This document shows, one piece after another, positions 1 to 5,618 of a stretch of DNA of 5,739 nt. The notes under the pieces were generated by a model. That model searched no databases, was not told the DNA's origin, and was given only the letters and a program-made list of their open reading frames with translations. This DNA comes from Tannerellaceae bacterium. GTDB taxonomy: Bacteria > Bacteroidota > Bacteroidia > Bacteroidales > Tannerellaceae. The position numbers and the translations under genes are program-made. The DNA lies in assembly GCA_031284275.1 (NCBI GenBank), contig JAITAD010000051.1, positions 1 to 5,739 on the forward strand. Direction: 5' to 3'. Every line of letters begins with the position of its first letter. Position 1 is the stretch's first letter.

Positions 1-273
1 CGTTTGCCCACCCCAAATTGTCGTCGTCTTCGGCGATAACAACCCCAACGTTATCACCCACTCCGAACTCCGGAAGACCCCCAACCCTGCCGGATTGCCG
101 CCCATCACCGATACGTCGCCCCCCAGGGCGCCGAAAGCTCCGCCCATCCCCAAGGCGCGCGCCGTCCCGTTCAGGTCGGTCTGCCCGTAGCGCAACGCAT
201 CCAACTGACTTTGTCCGAAAGCCGTGCCTCCGGTCAATAATAACCCTGCAAATGCGACGATTATCTTTTTCAT
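1..273 (-). CDS. FadL/OmpP1/TodX-type outer-membrane protein, N-terminal part (cut by window edge)
   Basis: An open frame runs from ATG at 273 to the window edge with no stop, giving 91 residues of a longer protein. Residues 1-21 look like a Sec signal peptide: two lysines (MKKI), a hydrophobic core, then TAFG before Q21. The mature part reads DALRYGQTDLNGTARALGMG, then a glycine-rich AFGALGGD segment and NPAGLGVFRSSE. Small-residue and NPAG motifs right after the signal peptide are typical of the FadL/OmpP1/TodX family, beta-barrels that move hydrophobic compounds across the outer membrane; Bacteroidales members are often labelled hemin receptor without proof. What is seen is the signal peptide and N-terminal motif; the barrel lies outside the window and is inferred. 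The gene starts 56 bp after the stop of the low-complexity gene on the same strand, with no hairpin between, so co-transcription is likely. Substrate unknown. Confidence 0.75.
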   Translation of the reverse strand, partial: MKKIIVAFAGLLLTGGTAFGQSQLDALRYGQTDLNGTARALGMGGAFGALGGDVSVMGGNPAGLGVFRSSEWVITLGLLSPKTTTIWGGQT

Positions 274-329
274 CTCTGTCTGTCCGTTAAATCCTGTTCA
301 ACGTTTGTCCCTCTCCCCCCTGCTGTCCA

Positions 330-1442
330 TTAACGCCGTCCTCCACCTGAAGACCGTCCGCCACCGCCGCCCGAGCTGCCGCCTGATGAACGTCCTCCTC
401 CACTGAAACCGCTGCCCGACGAACGGCCACTGCTGAAAGATGGAGAAGACGACGATGAACTTCTGCTTCTGTCGGAAGTGGTGGCAGGAGAGGATGTGGT
501 GGGGACGGTCGTGCTGCGGGTAGTTACCGCAGGTGATGAGTCGGATGAGTTGCGGCTACTGCGGCTACGTTCCCTGCTGTTGGAGGTAACCGTTCCCTGA
601 CGGCTGTTGCTGCCCCTTGCAGCCTCGTTTGACCGCAAGTTTTTGCCGGTATTGGCGTCTCGTCCGCCGTAAGTGGAACGGCCACTCCCCCGCCCCGAAG
701 CGTAATCGCGCGAATTGGACTTCCGTCCGCTGCTGTAATAGGTATTTGCAGGACGGTCGGCATGGTGGCCGCCGCCGTGGTAATATCCGTAATGCCCGCC
801 GTAATATCCACCGTAATGGTGGTAGGGATAATAGTACCACGGATCGTTCCATCCGTAGAATCCGCCCCATGCCCATCCTCCGTAATACAGGGATGGCCGC
901 CATGAATACCCTCCCCACGGGTTGTAGTAATACCACGGGTCAGACCATCCGTAATAACTTCCGGCATAAAAGGGGGAGGCCATCGTGACGTTCACGTTTA
1001 CCTGCGCCTGCCCGTCGGTATAGTCCGTTCCGTAACCGTAGCCGTAGTAACCGTCGCTCAGATACAAATCTACCCTGTCAGCGCCGGTAATCGTCACCTT
1101 TTCAGGTGCGTGATAACGTATGATGCGCTCGGAATATTCCGTATCCGACCGCCGCTCTTTCTTTTCCGCCGTCGTTTCCCTGTCGTTTTCAGGGGCTTGC
1201 GCTTCGTAACGCCGGTTATACTCGTCTACGTCCCGTCCGTCGGTGTTCTCGCTGATGACCGTCACCCTGTCTGCATGGGTGGAAACGACAGTCTCCGTGT
1301 CGGAAGTCTTCACTGTTACCGTTTTTGCCGCCTGCTTGCTTTTTCCGGAAGGGAAATATACGTCGTCCCAATATTCCTGCGCCGACACGGTTGCCATGAA
1401 CGTCGGCAACGTAAGCAAAGCAATTAATCTCAGTGTTTTCAT
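330..1442 (-). CDS. Secreted Tyr/Trp/Gly-rich, Ser/Gly/Arg-tailed low-complexity protein, function unknown
   Basis: This 370-residue protein has no domain I recognise. Residues 1-21 form a signal peptide with a plausible cleavage at VSA/QEYWDD, so it should leave the cytoplasm. Residues about 22-130 are ordinary, charged and Thr/Val-rich, with short strand-like stretches (KTVTVKTSDTETVV, EKVTITGADRVDLYLSD). Residues 131-225 are very rich in Tyr, Gly and Trp and hold two copies of a [YF]YGW[SN]DPWYYY motif at 163-173 and 195-205. From about 230 the chain is mostly Ser, Gly, Arg and Thr and ends in a basic GGR-type tail. A GGGAGGA Shine-Dalgarno six bases before ATG 1442 supports the start. There is no C-terminal sorting domain and no cysteine. 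Similar low-complexity proteins in Bacteroides have, as I recall, carried the name vitellogenin II precursor, which reflects composition only. The next gene downstream encodes an outer-membrane barrel, so an envelope or surface role is a reasonable inference, not more. Confidence 0.85.
   Translation of the reverse strand: MKTLRLIALLTLPTFMATVSAQEYWDDVYFPSGKSKQAAKTVTVKTSDTETVVSTHADRVTVISENTDGRDVDEYNRRYEAQAPENDRETTAEKKERRSDTEYSERIIRYHAPEKVTITGADRVDLYLSDGYYGYGYGTDYTDGQAQVNVNVTMASPFYAGSYYGWSDPWYYYNPWGGYSWRPSLYYGGWAWGGFYGWNDPWYYYPYHHYGGYYGGHYGYYHGGGHHADRPANTYYSSGRKSNSRDYASGRGSGRSTYGGRDANTGKNLRSNEAARGSNSRQGTVTSNSRERSRSSRNSSDSSPAVTTRSTTVPTTSSPATTSDRSRSSSSSSPSFSSGRSSGSGFSGGGRSSGGSSGGGGGRSSGGGRR
813..956 (-). 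repeat. Two-copy Tyr/Trp coding repeat inside the low-complexity gene
   Basis: Two units, at 909-956 (residues 163-178) and 813-860 (residues 195-210), share the pattern [YF]YGW[SN]DPWYYY. They agree at most residues, including the GW and DPWYYY cores, and differ in their last few positions (NPWGG against PYHHY). The DNA copies have diverged, so this is an old duplication or selected composition. A nearby shorter DNA repeat, GTAATATCC at 780-788 and 801-809, encodes part of the GGYYGGHYGYY stretch. Confidence 0.7.
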
Positions 1443-1448
1443 ATGCTG

Positions 1449-1455
1449 TCCTCCC
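1449..1455 (-). promoter_or_regulatory. Shine-Dalgarno site of the low-complexity gene
   Basis: On the minus strand GGGAGGA lies six bases before ATG 1442, a strong match to the anti-Shine-Dalgarno. It fixes the start of the gene. It stands out because thiD, ftsE, lysC and prs in this window have no comparable site, as is usual in Bacteroidota. Confidence 0.6.
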
Positions 1456-1483
1456 TGATTATATGGTTCTTCATGCTTTAATT

Positions 1484-1491
1484 CTAAGATA
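1484..1491 (-). promoter_or_regulatory. Possible -7 box of the low-complexity gene
   Basis: The minus strand reads TATCTTAG, one mismatch from the Bacteroides -7 consensus TAnnTTTG. It lies about 40 bases before ATG 1442, which would give a 5' leader of roughly 35 nt containing the Shine-Dalgarno site. I see no convincing -33 TTTG element, so the call is weak. Confidence 0.3.
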
Positions 1492-1554
1492 TCTTTTCCG
1501 CCGAATGGTTTAAGCGTCCGTCCGACAAGCGCCGCAAGATACGGACAATTCCCC

Positions 1555-1562
1555 TATCTTTG
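1555..1562 (+). promoter_or_regulatory. Bacteroides-type -7 box of thiD, almost touching the start codon
   Basis: TATCTTTG matches TAnnTTTG exactly, and only four bases separate it from ATG 1567. Transcription from such boxes begins a few bases downstream, so the start site should fall on or beside the ATG. The upstream ACAATT (1545-1550) recurs in front of the ftsE box. No good -33 TTTG is visible. Confidence 0.6.
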
Positions 1563-1566
1563 TCCT

Positions 1567-2406
1567 ATGACACAGCGATACACAACGGCGCTCACCGTAG
1601 CCGGCTCCGATAGCGGAGGATGTGCCGGCATACAGGCTGACCTCAAGACGTTCTCTGCCCTTGGTGTCTTCGGGGCGTCTGTCATCACCTCCATCACGGC
1701 GCAAAACACTTGTGGAGTACGTGCGGTGGAGACGCTCTCGCCGGATATCGTCCGGCTGCAGCTTGAGGCCGTTTTCGACGATTTGGCTATCGATGCGATC
1801 AAAACGGGGATGCTTCCCTCTCCGGCAATCGTCGAGACGTTGGCGGAAATCATCACCCGTTACCGTCCCCCTGCCGTTATCATCGACCCCGTCATGGTGG
1901 CCACCAGCGGCGACGTACTCACGCCGCCTGCCACAGCCGAAGCTTTCCGTTCCTGCCTCTATCCCCTCCTCACGCTCCTTACGCCCAACCTCTCCGAAGC
2001 GGCTCTCCTTGCGGGTATCCCCATCCGCAACCGTGACGATGTCTCCCGTGCGGCCGAAAAAATCCTCGCCCAAGGTTGTCGCGCTGTCCTTGTCAAGGGT
2101 GGGCATTTCTCCGGCGGTTCAGCCGTAGATACGCTCTTCCAAACCCATACCTCGCCGAGAAGCTTCTCGGCTCCCCGTACCGTTACGCATAATCTGCACG
2201 GCACGGGTTGTACCCTTTCGGCCGCTATTGCCGCCGGTATGGCTGCCGGCCTTTCCCTCGAAGCGGCCATTGTACAAGCCAAATCTTACATCTCGTCCGC
2301 CATCTTCCATGGTGCTCCTCTCACTACCGGTAAAGGTAACGGCCCTGTCAATCATTTTTTCTCGCCCCGCCCCCTCCTTGCCCGCCCGTCACATGGTGCG
2401 GAGTGA
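1567..2406 (+). CDS. thiD: Hydroxymethylpyrimidine / phosphomethylpyrimidine kinase ThiD
   Basis: ThiD phosphorylates 4-amino-5-hydroxymethyl-2-methylpyrimidine (HMP) and then HMP phosphate to HMP diphosphate, the pyrimidine precursor of thiamin. It is a cytoplasmic ribokinase-fold enzyme. The 279 residues are near the usual length of about 265-280. Visible family motifs are [18 protein letters not shown] (12-29), TAQNTCGV (44-51, with the HMP-contacting Gln at 46), IKTGML (78-83), IDPVM (106-110), LLTPNLSEA (137-145), VLVKGGH (174-180) and [13 protein letters not shown] (209-221), which holds the anion-hole GTGC with the catalytic-type Cys215. The start ATG fits the family N-terminus, and no other in-frame start lies near. 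It is a stand-alone thiD with no other thi gene in the window and no TPP riboswitch in the 124-bp upstream spacer. An 18-bp palindrome encodes part of a variable loop at about residues 197-202. Confidence 0.95.
   Translation: MTQRYTTALTVAGSDSGGCAGIQADLKTFSALGVFGASVITSITAQNTCGVRAVETLSPDIVRLQLEAVFDDLAIDAIKTGMLPSPAIVETLAEIITRYRPPAVIIDPVMVATSGDVLTPPATAEAFRSCLYPLLTLLTPNLSEAALLAGIPIRNRDDVSRAAEKILAQGCRAVLVKGGHFSGGSAVDTLFQTHTSPRSFSAPRTVTHNLHGTGCTLSAAIAAGMAAGLSLEAAIVQAKSYISSAIFHGAPLTTGKGNGPVNHFFSPRPLLARPSHGAE
2154..2171. repeat. 18-bp perfect palindrome inside thiD
   Basis: GCCGAGAAGCTTCTCGGC is identical to its own reverse complement over all 18 bases. It lies in frame within thiD, encoding about PRSFSA in a poorly conserved loop between the VKGGH and HGTGC motifs. 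In RNA it could form at most a hairpin with a minimal loop; on DNA it could be a dimeric protein site or the trace of a small inserted palindromic repeat. Confidence 0.8.
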
Positions 2407-2415
2407 AACAATTCC

Positions 2416-2423
2416 TATCTTTG
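2416..2423 (+). promoter_or_regulatory. Bacteroides-type -7 box of ftsE(-lysC)
   Basis: TATCTTTG is an exact TAnnTTTG match, placed 9 bases after the thiD stop and 29 bases before the ftsE ATG. It predicts a start site near 2427-2430 and a leader of about 25 nt. The preceding ACAATT (2408-2413) is the same hexamer found before the thiD box. A second promoter here means ftsE and lysC need not depend on thiD transcription. Confidence 0.6.
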
Positions 2424-2452
2424 CAGGGTTTTGTCGGGATTGACGCAGACAG

Positions 2453-3130
2453 ATGGAAGAAGAAGAGCTGATACGGTTGGAGGGAGTGCGGGTGTGCCGC
2501 GATGAAAACGTTATCCTGCGGGACGTGGATTTCGTGTTGCATAAGGGGGAGTATGTTTACGTGATAGGAAAAGTCGGGTCAGGGAAAAGCAGCCTGATAA
2601 AATCGCTCTATCGGGAGATACCTATCAAGCAGGGGAAAGCCGATGTGTTGGGATACGACCTGTGTACACTCAAACGCAGAGAAGTGCCTTTCCTACGGCG
2701 CAAACTCGGTATCATTTTTCAGGACTTCCAACTCCTTACAGACCGCTCGGTCGCCCGTAACCTGGAGTTCGTTCTCAAAGCGACGGGATGGAAACGGAAA
2801 AATGAGATGGAGGCGCAGATAGAAAATGTGCTCCTGCAAGTGGGAATGTCCAATAAGGGCTATAAGATGCCGCACGAACTGTCGGGGGGCGAACAGCAGC
2901 GCATCGTCATTGCGCGTGCGCTGCTCAACGATCCGGGGATTATCCTTGCCGACGAGCCTACCGGACACCTTGATCCGGAAACGGGTGGGCAAATCGTACA
3001 GCTCCTCCACGATATCAGCCACAAGGGAACGGCCGTCATCATGGCGACGCACAACTACGCCCTCGTCCAAAACTATCCTGCGCGGCTCGTGAAATGCGAG
3101 GACGAGACGCTCTCCGAATGTACATTCTAA
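2453..3130 (+). CDS. ftsE: Cell-division ABC ATPase FtsE
   Basis: FtsE is the cytoplasmic ATPase that pairs with the membrane protein FtsX; the complex couples ATP use to activation of septal peptidoglycan hydrolases. The 225-residue length is typical. Visible motifs are Walker A GKVGSGKSS (39-47), Q-loop Gln90 in IIFQDFQLL, signature LSGGEQQR (143-150), Walker B IILADEPTG (163-171, with Asp167 and Glu168), D-loop HLDPETG (172-178) and H-loop His200 in MATHNYALV. All residues needed for ATP binding and hydrolysis are present. The GHLDPETG stretch and short length favour FtsE over LolD or MacB ATPases, although small ABC ATPases can be hard to separate. No ftsX adjoins the gene. In Bacteroidota ftsX usually sits elsewhere (from general knowledge). 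Only 13 bp separate its stop from lysC, suggesting one transcript. Confidence 0.88.
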   Translation: MEEEELIRLEGVRVCRDENVILRDVDFVLHKGEYVYVIGKVGSGKSSLIKSLYREIPIKQGKADVLGYDLCTLKRREVPFLRRKLGIIFQDFQLLTDRSVARNLEFVLKATGWKRKNEMEAQIENVLLQVGMSNKGYKMPHELSGGEQQRIVIARALLNDPGIILADEPTGHLDPETGGQIVQLLHDISHKGTAVIMATHNYALVQNYPARLVKCEDETLSECTF

Positions 3131-3143
3131 AAAATTGATGGTC

Positions 3144-4454
3144 ATGAAGGTATTGAAGTTCGGCGGCACCTCCGTAGGTTCTGCACAACGCATAAGGAAC
3201 GTGGCTGAACTGATCCGTGGCGGTCGGCATCTTGTTGTCCTTTCCGCCATGTCGGGAACGACCAATTCGCTTGTGGAGATAGCGGACTACCTCTACAAGC
3301 GAAACCCCGATGGCGCCGGCGAGCTGATCAAGCGGCTGCATCACAAGTACACAGACCTCGTCGGCGAATTGTTTGGCACTTCGGTTTACCGGCAGCAGGC
3401 CGATGAATTCGTACAGTCTGTCTTCGATCATATCCGTTCGTTCACCAAAGGACTTTTTACGCTTTTTGAAGAGCGGATCATCCTTGCTCAGGGTGAAATC
3501 CTTTCCTCTTCTCTCATGAACTTCTATCTGAATGAGCAAGGCGTCTCATCCGTCCTCATTCCGGCGCTTGACTTCATGCGTATTGACAAGAATGCTGAAC
3601 CGGACGCCGAACATATCAAGGACAACCTCTTCCGCCTCATCAGCGAACAGCCCGATGCCGCCCTTTTCATTACACAGGGATTTATCTGCCGGAATGCTTA
3701 CGGCGAGGTCGACAACCTGCAACGTGGCGGCAGCGACTATACCGCTTCGCTGGCCGGCGCCGCTATCCTTGCCGAGGAGATACAGATATGGACGGATATC
3801 GACGGGATGCATAACAACGACCCGCGCTTCGTCGAACATACCGCACCCGTCCGCAACCTCCTCTTTGAAGAAGCGGCCGAACTCGCTTACTTCGGCGCCA
3901 AGATCCTCCACCCCACCTGCATACTCCCTGCCAAACTCAACAATATCCCTGTACGGTTACTCAATACGTTGGAACCGAAAGCTCCGGGTACTCTTATCTC
4001 CAACGTTACCGAGAAAGGCAAGATCAAAGCCGTTGCCGCCAAGGATAATATCATCGCCATCAAAATCAAGAGTGGGCGGATGCTCCTCGCCACAGGTTTC
4101 CTCCGCAAAGTCTTCGAGATATTTGAAAACCACCGGACGCCTATTGATATGGTTACCACCTCCGAAGTGGGAGTCTCCGTGTCTATCGACAACCGCAAAC
4201 ATCTGGAAGAAATCGTAGACGACCTCAAAAAGTTCGGTACCGTTCTGGTGGATACCGACATGGTTATCATCTGCGTCGTCGGCGATCTGGAATGGGATAA
4301 CGTCGGCTTTGAAGCGCGTATCGTGCAGGCTTTGCGTGATATCCCTGTCCGCATGATATCTTACGGAGGGAGTAACTACAATGTCTCTCTCCTCATCCGA
4401 GCCTCAGACAAGCAACGTGCGTTGCAAGCCCTGAGCGAACATTTGTTTAGCTGA
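3144..4454 (+). CDS. lysC: Monofunctional aspartokinase with C-terminal ACT domains
   Basis: Aspartokinase phosphorylates L-aspartate, the committed step to lysine, diaminopimelate, threonine and methionine. From ATG 3144 the protein has 436 residues. The amino-acid kinase domain (about 1-285) shows KFGGTSV (5-11), SAMSGTTN (34-41), QGEILSS (116-122), QRGGSDYTA (193-201; Gln where many homologues have Gly), WTDIDGMHNNDPR (216-228) and EEAAELAYFGAKILHP (242-257). Two ACT-type regulatory segments follow, about 300-370 (with TTSEVGVSVSID) and 372-436 (with ISYGGSNYNVSLLI), so feedback by an aspartate-family amino acid is likely; which one cannot be read off. There is no fused homoserine dehydrogenase. 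I chose ATG 3144 because homologues begin within a few residues of KFGG. ATG 3138 and TTG 3135 are in-frame alternatives adding two or three residues. None has a clear Shine-Dalgarno. The gene ends one base from the convergent prs stop. Confidence 0.93.
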   Translation: MKVLKFGGTSVGSAQRIRNVAELIRGGRHLVVLSAMSGTTNSLVEIADYLYKRNPDGAGELIKRLHHKYTDLVGELFGTSVYRQQADEFVQSVFDHIRSFTKGLFTLFEERIILAQGEILSSSLMNFYLNEQGVSSVLIPALDFMRIDKNAEPDAEHIKDNLFRLISEQPDAALFITQGFICRNAYGEVDNLQRGGSDYTASLAGAAILAEEIQIWTDIDGMHNNDPRFVEHTAPVRNLLFEEAAELAYFGAKILHPTCILPAKLNNIPVRLLNTLEPKAPGTLISNVTEKGKIKAVAAKDNIIAIKIKSGRMLLATGFLRKVFEIFENHRTPIDMVTTSEVGVSVSIDNRKHLEEIVDDLKKFGTVLVDTDMVIICVVGDLEWDNVGFEARIVQALRDIPVRMISYGGSNYNVSLLIRASDKQRALQALSEHLFS

Positions 4455-4455
4455 A

Positions 4456-5397
4456 TCAGATAACGTAGAGCGAGCTGATAGACTCGTCGTGGCAGACGCG
4501 CAAGATGGCCTCGGCGAACATGTCGGCTACGGATAAGACGAGCAGCTTGCTGCAACGGCTCATGTCGGGCAGCGAGTCCGTTGTAATGAGATGTTTCAAT
4601 GCTGATTGCTCTACTTTCAACGGCGCAGGGTCCGACATCACTGCGTGGCTGGCGATGGCGGACACGGAATGCGCCCCGTTCTCAATCATCAAATCCGCTG
4701 CTTTCGTTATCGTCCCGCCCGTATCTATCATGTCATCTACCAACACCACGTCCATGCCGTTCACATCCCCTATCAGCCGCATCTCTGCCACTTCGTTGGC
4801 GCGTGTCCGTAACTTGTGACAAATCACCATGGGAACGCCTAAATATTTTGAATACGTGTGCGCCCGCTTCGTTCCCCCTACGTCGGGCGTAGCAATGCAC
4901 AGTGTACTCGGCGAGTAGGCTTTCTTCAAATATTCCAGAAATACTGTAGAGGCGTATAAATGGTCTACCGGAACGTCGAAAAAACCTTGAATCTGGTCGG
5001 CGTGCAGGTCCATCGTAATCAGACGGTCGATACCGGCGCGTCCCATCATATCGGCGATGAGTTTTGCTCCGAGAGACACGCGCGGCTTGTCTTTCCTGTC
5101 CTGACGCGCCCAACCGAAGTAAGGCACTACTGCGATGACCGAGTGAGCCGAAGCCCGTTTGGCTGCATCTACCATGAGCAACAACTCCATCAAGTTGTCC
5201 GAATTGGGGAAGGTAGACTGCACGAGAAATACGTCTCTGCCACGGATAGACTCCTCGTAGGAAACGGAAAACTCCCCATCTGCAAACCGTTGTACTTTCA
5301 TCTGCCCCGGCGCACAACGCAACGATGCACAGATCCTGTCCGCCAGATAGCGAGAACTTGACCCTGAAAAAACCAAGAAAGGCGTACCCTTACTCAT
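4456..5397 (-). CDS. prs: Ribose-phosphate pyrophosphokinase (PRPP synthetase)
   Basis: This enzyme makes 5-phosphoribosyl 1-diphosphate from ribose 5-phosphate and ATP, feeding purine, pyrimidine, NAD, histidine and tryptophan synthesis in the cytoplasm. The 313 residues match the class I bacterial length of about 310-320. Motifs are RFADGEFSV (37-45), the catalytic flexible-loop region YFGWARQDRK (93-102), MDLHADQIQGFF (129-140, with the metal/ATP-site His132), PDVGGTKRAH (171-180, with the catalytic Lys178) and the PRPP-binding loop VLVDDMIDTGGTI (218-230). It ends in SISSLYVI, like other Bacteroidales PRPP synthetases I know. ATG 5397 is the only sensible start; it has no clear Shine-Dalgarno. 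A TACTTTTG box lies 50 bp upstream. The gene is convergent with lysC and divergent from tRNA-Ser. Confidence 0.96.
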   Translation of the reverse strand: MSKGTPFLVFSGSSSRYLADRICASLRCAPGQMKVQRFADGEFSVSYEESIRGRDVFLVQSTFPNSDNLMELLLMVDAAKRASAHSVIAVVPYFGWARQDRKDKPRVSLGAKLIADMMGRAGIDRLITMDLHADQIQGFFDVPVDHLYASTVFLEYLKKAYSPSTLCIATPDVGGTKRAHTYSKYLGVPMVICHKLRTRANEVAEMRLIGDVNGMDVVLVDDMIDTGGTITKAADLMIENGAHSVSAIASHAVMSDPAPLKVEQSALKHLITTDSLPDMSRCSKLLVLSVADMFAEAILRVCHDESISSLYVI

Positions 5398-5447
5398 GAT
5401 AGACTGTAATACCCAACACCTTCGACTTCCCTGCCAAGAACAAGTTG

Positions 5448-5455
5448 CAAAAGTA
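5448..5455 (-). promoter_or_regulatory. Bacteroides-type -7 box of prs
   Basis: The minus strand reads TACTTTTG followed by CAAC, an exact TAnnTTTG match. It predicts a start site near 5443-5445 and a leader of about 46 nt before ATG 5397. A TTTG lies 14 bases upstream (5470-5473), too close for a standard -33 element, whose gap should be near 20; the -33 assignment is therefore open. Confidence 0.6.
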
Positions 5456-5468
5456 AATAAAAACGGTT

Positions 5469-5564
5469 ACAAACTACCCCTCCAAAAAAGTTTTTACGCC
5501 CTCCGCCCCCACATGCCGTAAAAACCTTTACCTTTGCCGCGCATCCGGGAAAAGGGTAGTTTGT
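5469..5564. repeat. 11-bp inverted repeat flanking the prs / tRNA-Ser divergent promoters
   Basis: ACAAACTACCC (5469-5479) is the exact reverse complement of GGGTAGTTTGT (5554-5564). One copy lies just upstream of the prs -7 box. The other lies 17 bases downstream of the tRNA-Ser -7 box, in the tRNA leader. The spacing of 74 bp between copies is long for a simple hairpin and would suit two sites for one DNA-binding protein. Function is inferred only from position. Confidence 0.5.
5529..5536 (+). promoter_or_regulatory. Bacteroides-type -7 box upstream of tRNA-Ser
   Basis: TACCTTTG followed by CCGC is an exact TAnnTTTG match on the plus strand. It predicts a start near 5540-5543, leaving a 5' leader of roughly 75-80 nt ahead of the tRNA, which RNase P would remove. 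No -33 TTTG is evident at the expected distance. Confidence 0.55.
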
Positions 5565-5608
5565 GGTGTGTTGTATCCCCGGCGGGGGATCGGTTCAAAC
5601 CCTTTTCC
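5548..5608 (+). ncRNA. Structured leader between promoter and tRNA-Ser (predicted fold, unknown role)
   Basis: The sequence can fold into a long outer stem and an inner hairpin. GGAAAAGGG (5548-5556) pairs with CCCTTTTCC (5600-5608); after a three-base bulge (5557-5559), TTTG (5560-5563) pairs with CAAA (5596-5599). Inside, ATCCCC (5575-5580) pairs with GGGGAT (5585-5590) around GGCG. There is no U-run after the stem, so it is not a rho-independent terminator. It may be a folded precursor leader, a small RNA, or a structure that helps processing. The fold was worked out by eye and homology was not tested. Confidence 0.4.
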
Positions 5609-5618
5609 TGTGATGTAA

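Noticed and set aside
524..967. Open frames on both strands overlapping the low-complexity gene (for example 524-967 minus and 617-988 plus).
   Set aside because: Their translations are Arg/Thr/Pro-rich frame-shift products of the repetitive GC-rich gene, with no motif, ribosome site or promoter. The 370-residue frame has a signal peptide and Shine-Dalgarno.
1512..1531. AAGCG direct repeat (1512-1516 and 1527-1531) in the divergent spacer as an operator.
   Set aside because: Five-base repeats are expected by chance in a 124-bp spacer, and nothing else supports it.
1443..1566. A TPP riboswitch upstream of thiD.
   Set aside because: I see no CUGAGA-type THI-box core, and the promoter box sits directly before the ATG, leaving no leader.
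1510..2106. A 198-residue minus-strand frame across thiD.
   Set aside because: It is antisense to a gene with every ThiD motif and shows no recognisable protein features.
4412..4425. GCAACG-TG-CGTTGC inverted repeat near the lysC end as a terminator.
   Set aside because: The two-base loop cannot close without losing pairs, there is no T-tract, and it lies within coding sequence, encoding QRAL.
5575..5610. A T-arm-like GGTTCAAACCC in the leader, hinting at a degenerate second tRNA upstream of tRNA-Ser.
   Set aside because: The flanks do not form a T stem (ATCGG against CCTTT), and no anticodon arm or acceptor stem is present. The bases fit better in the long leader stem.
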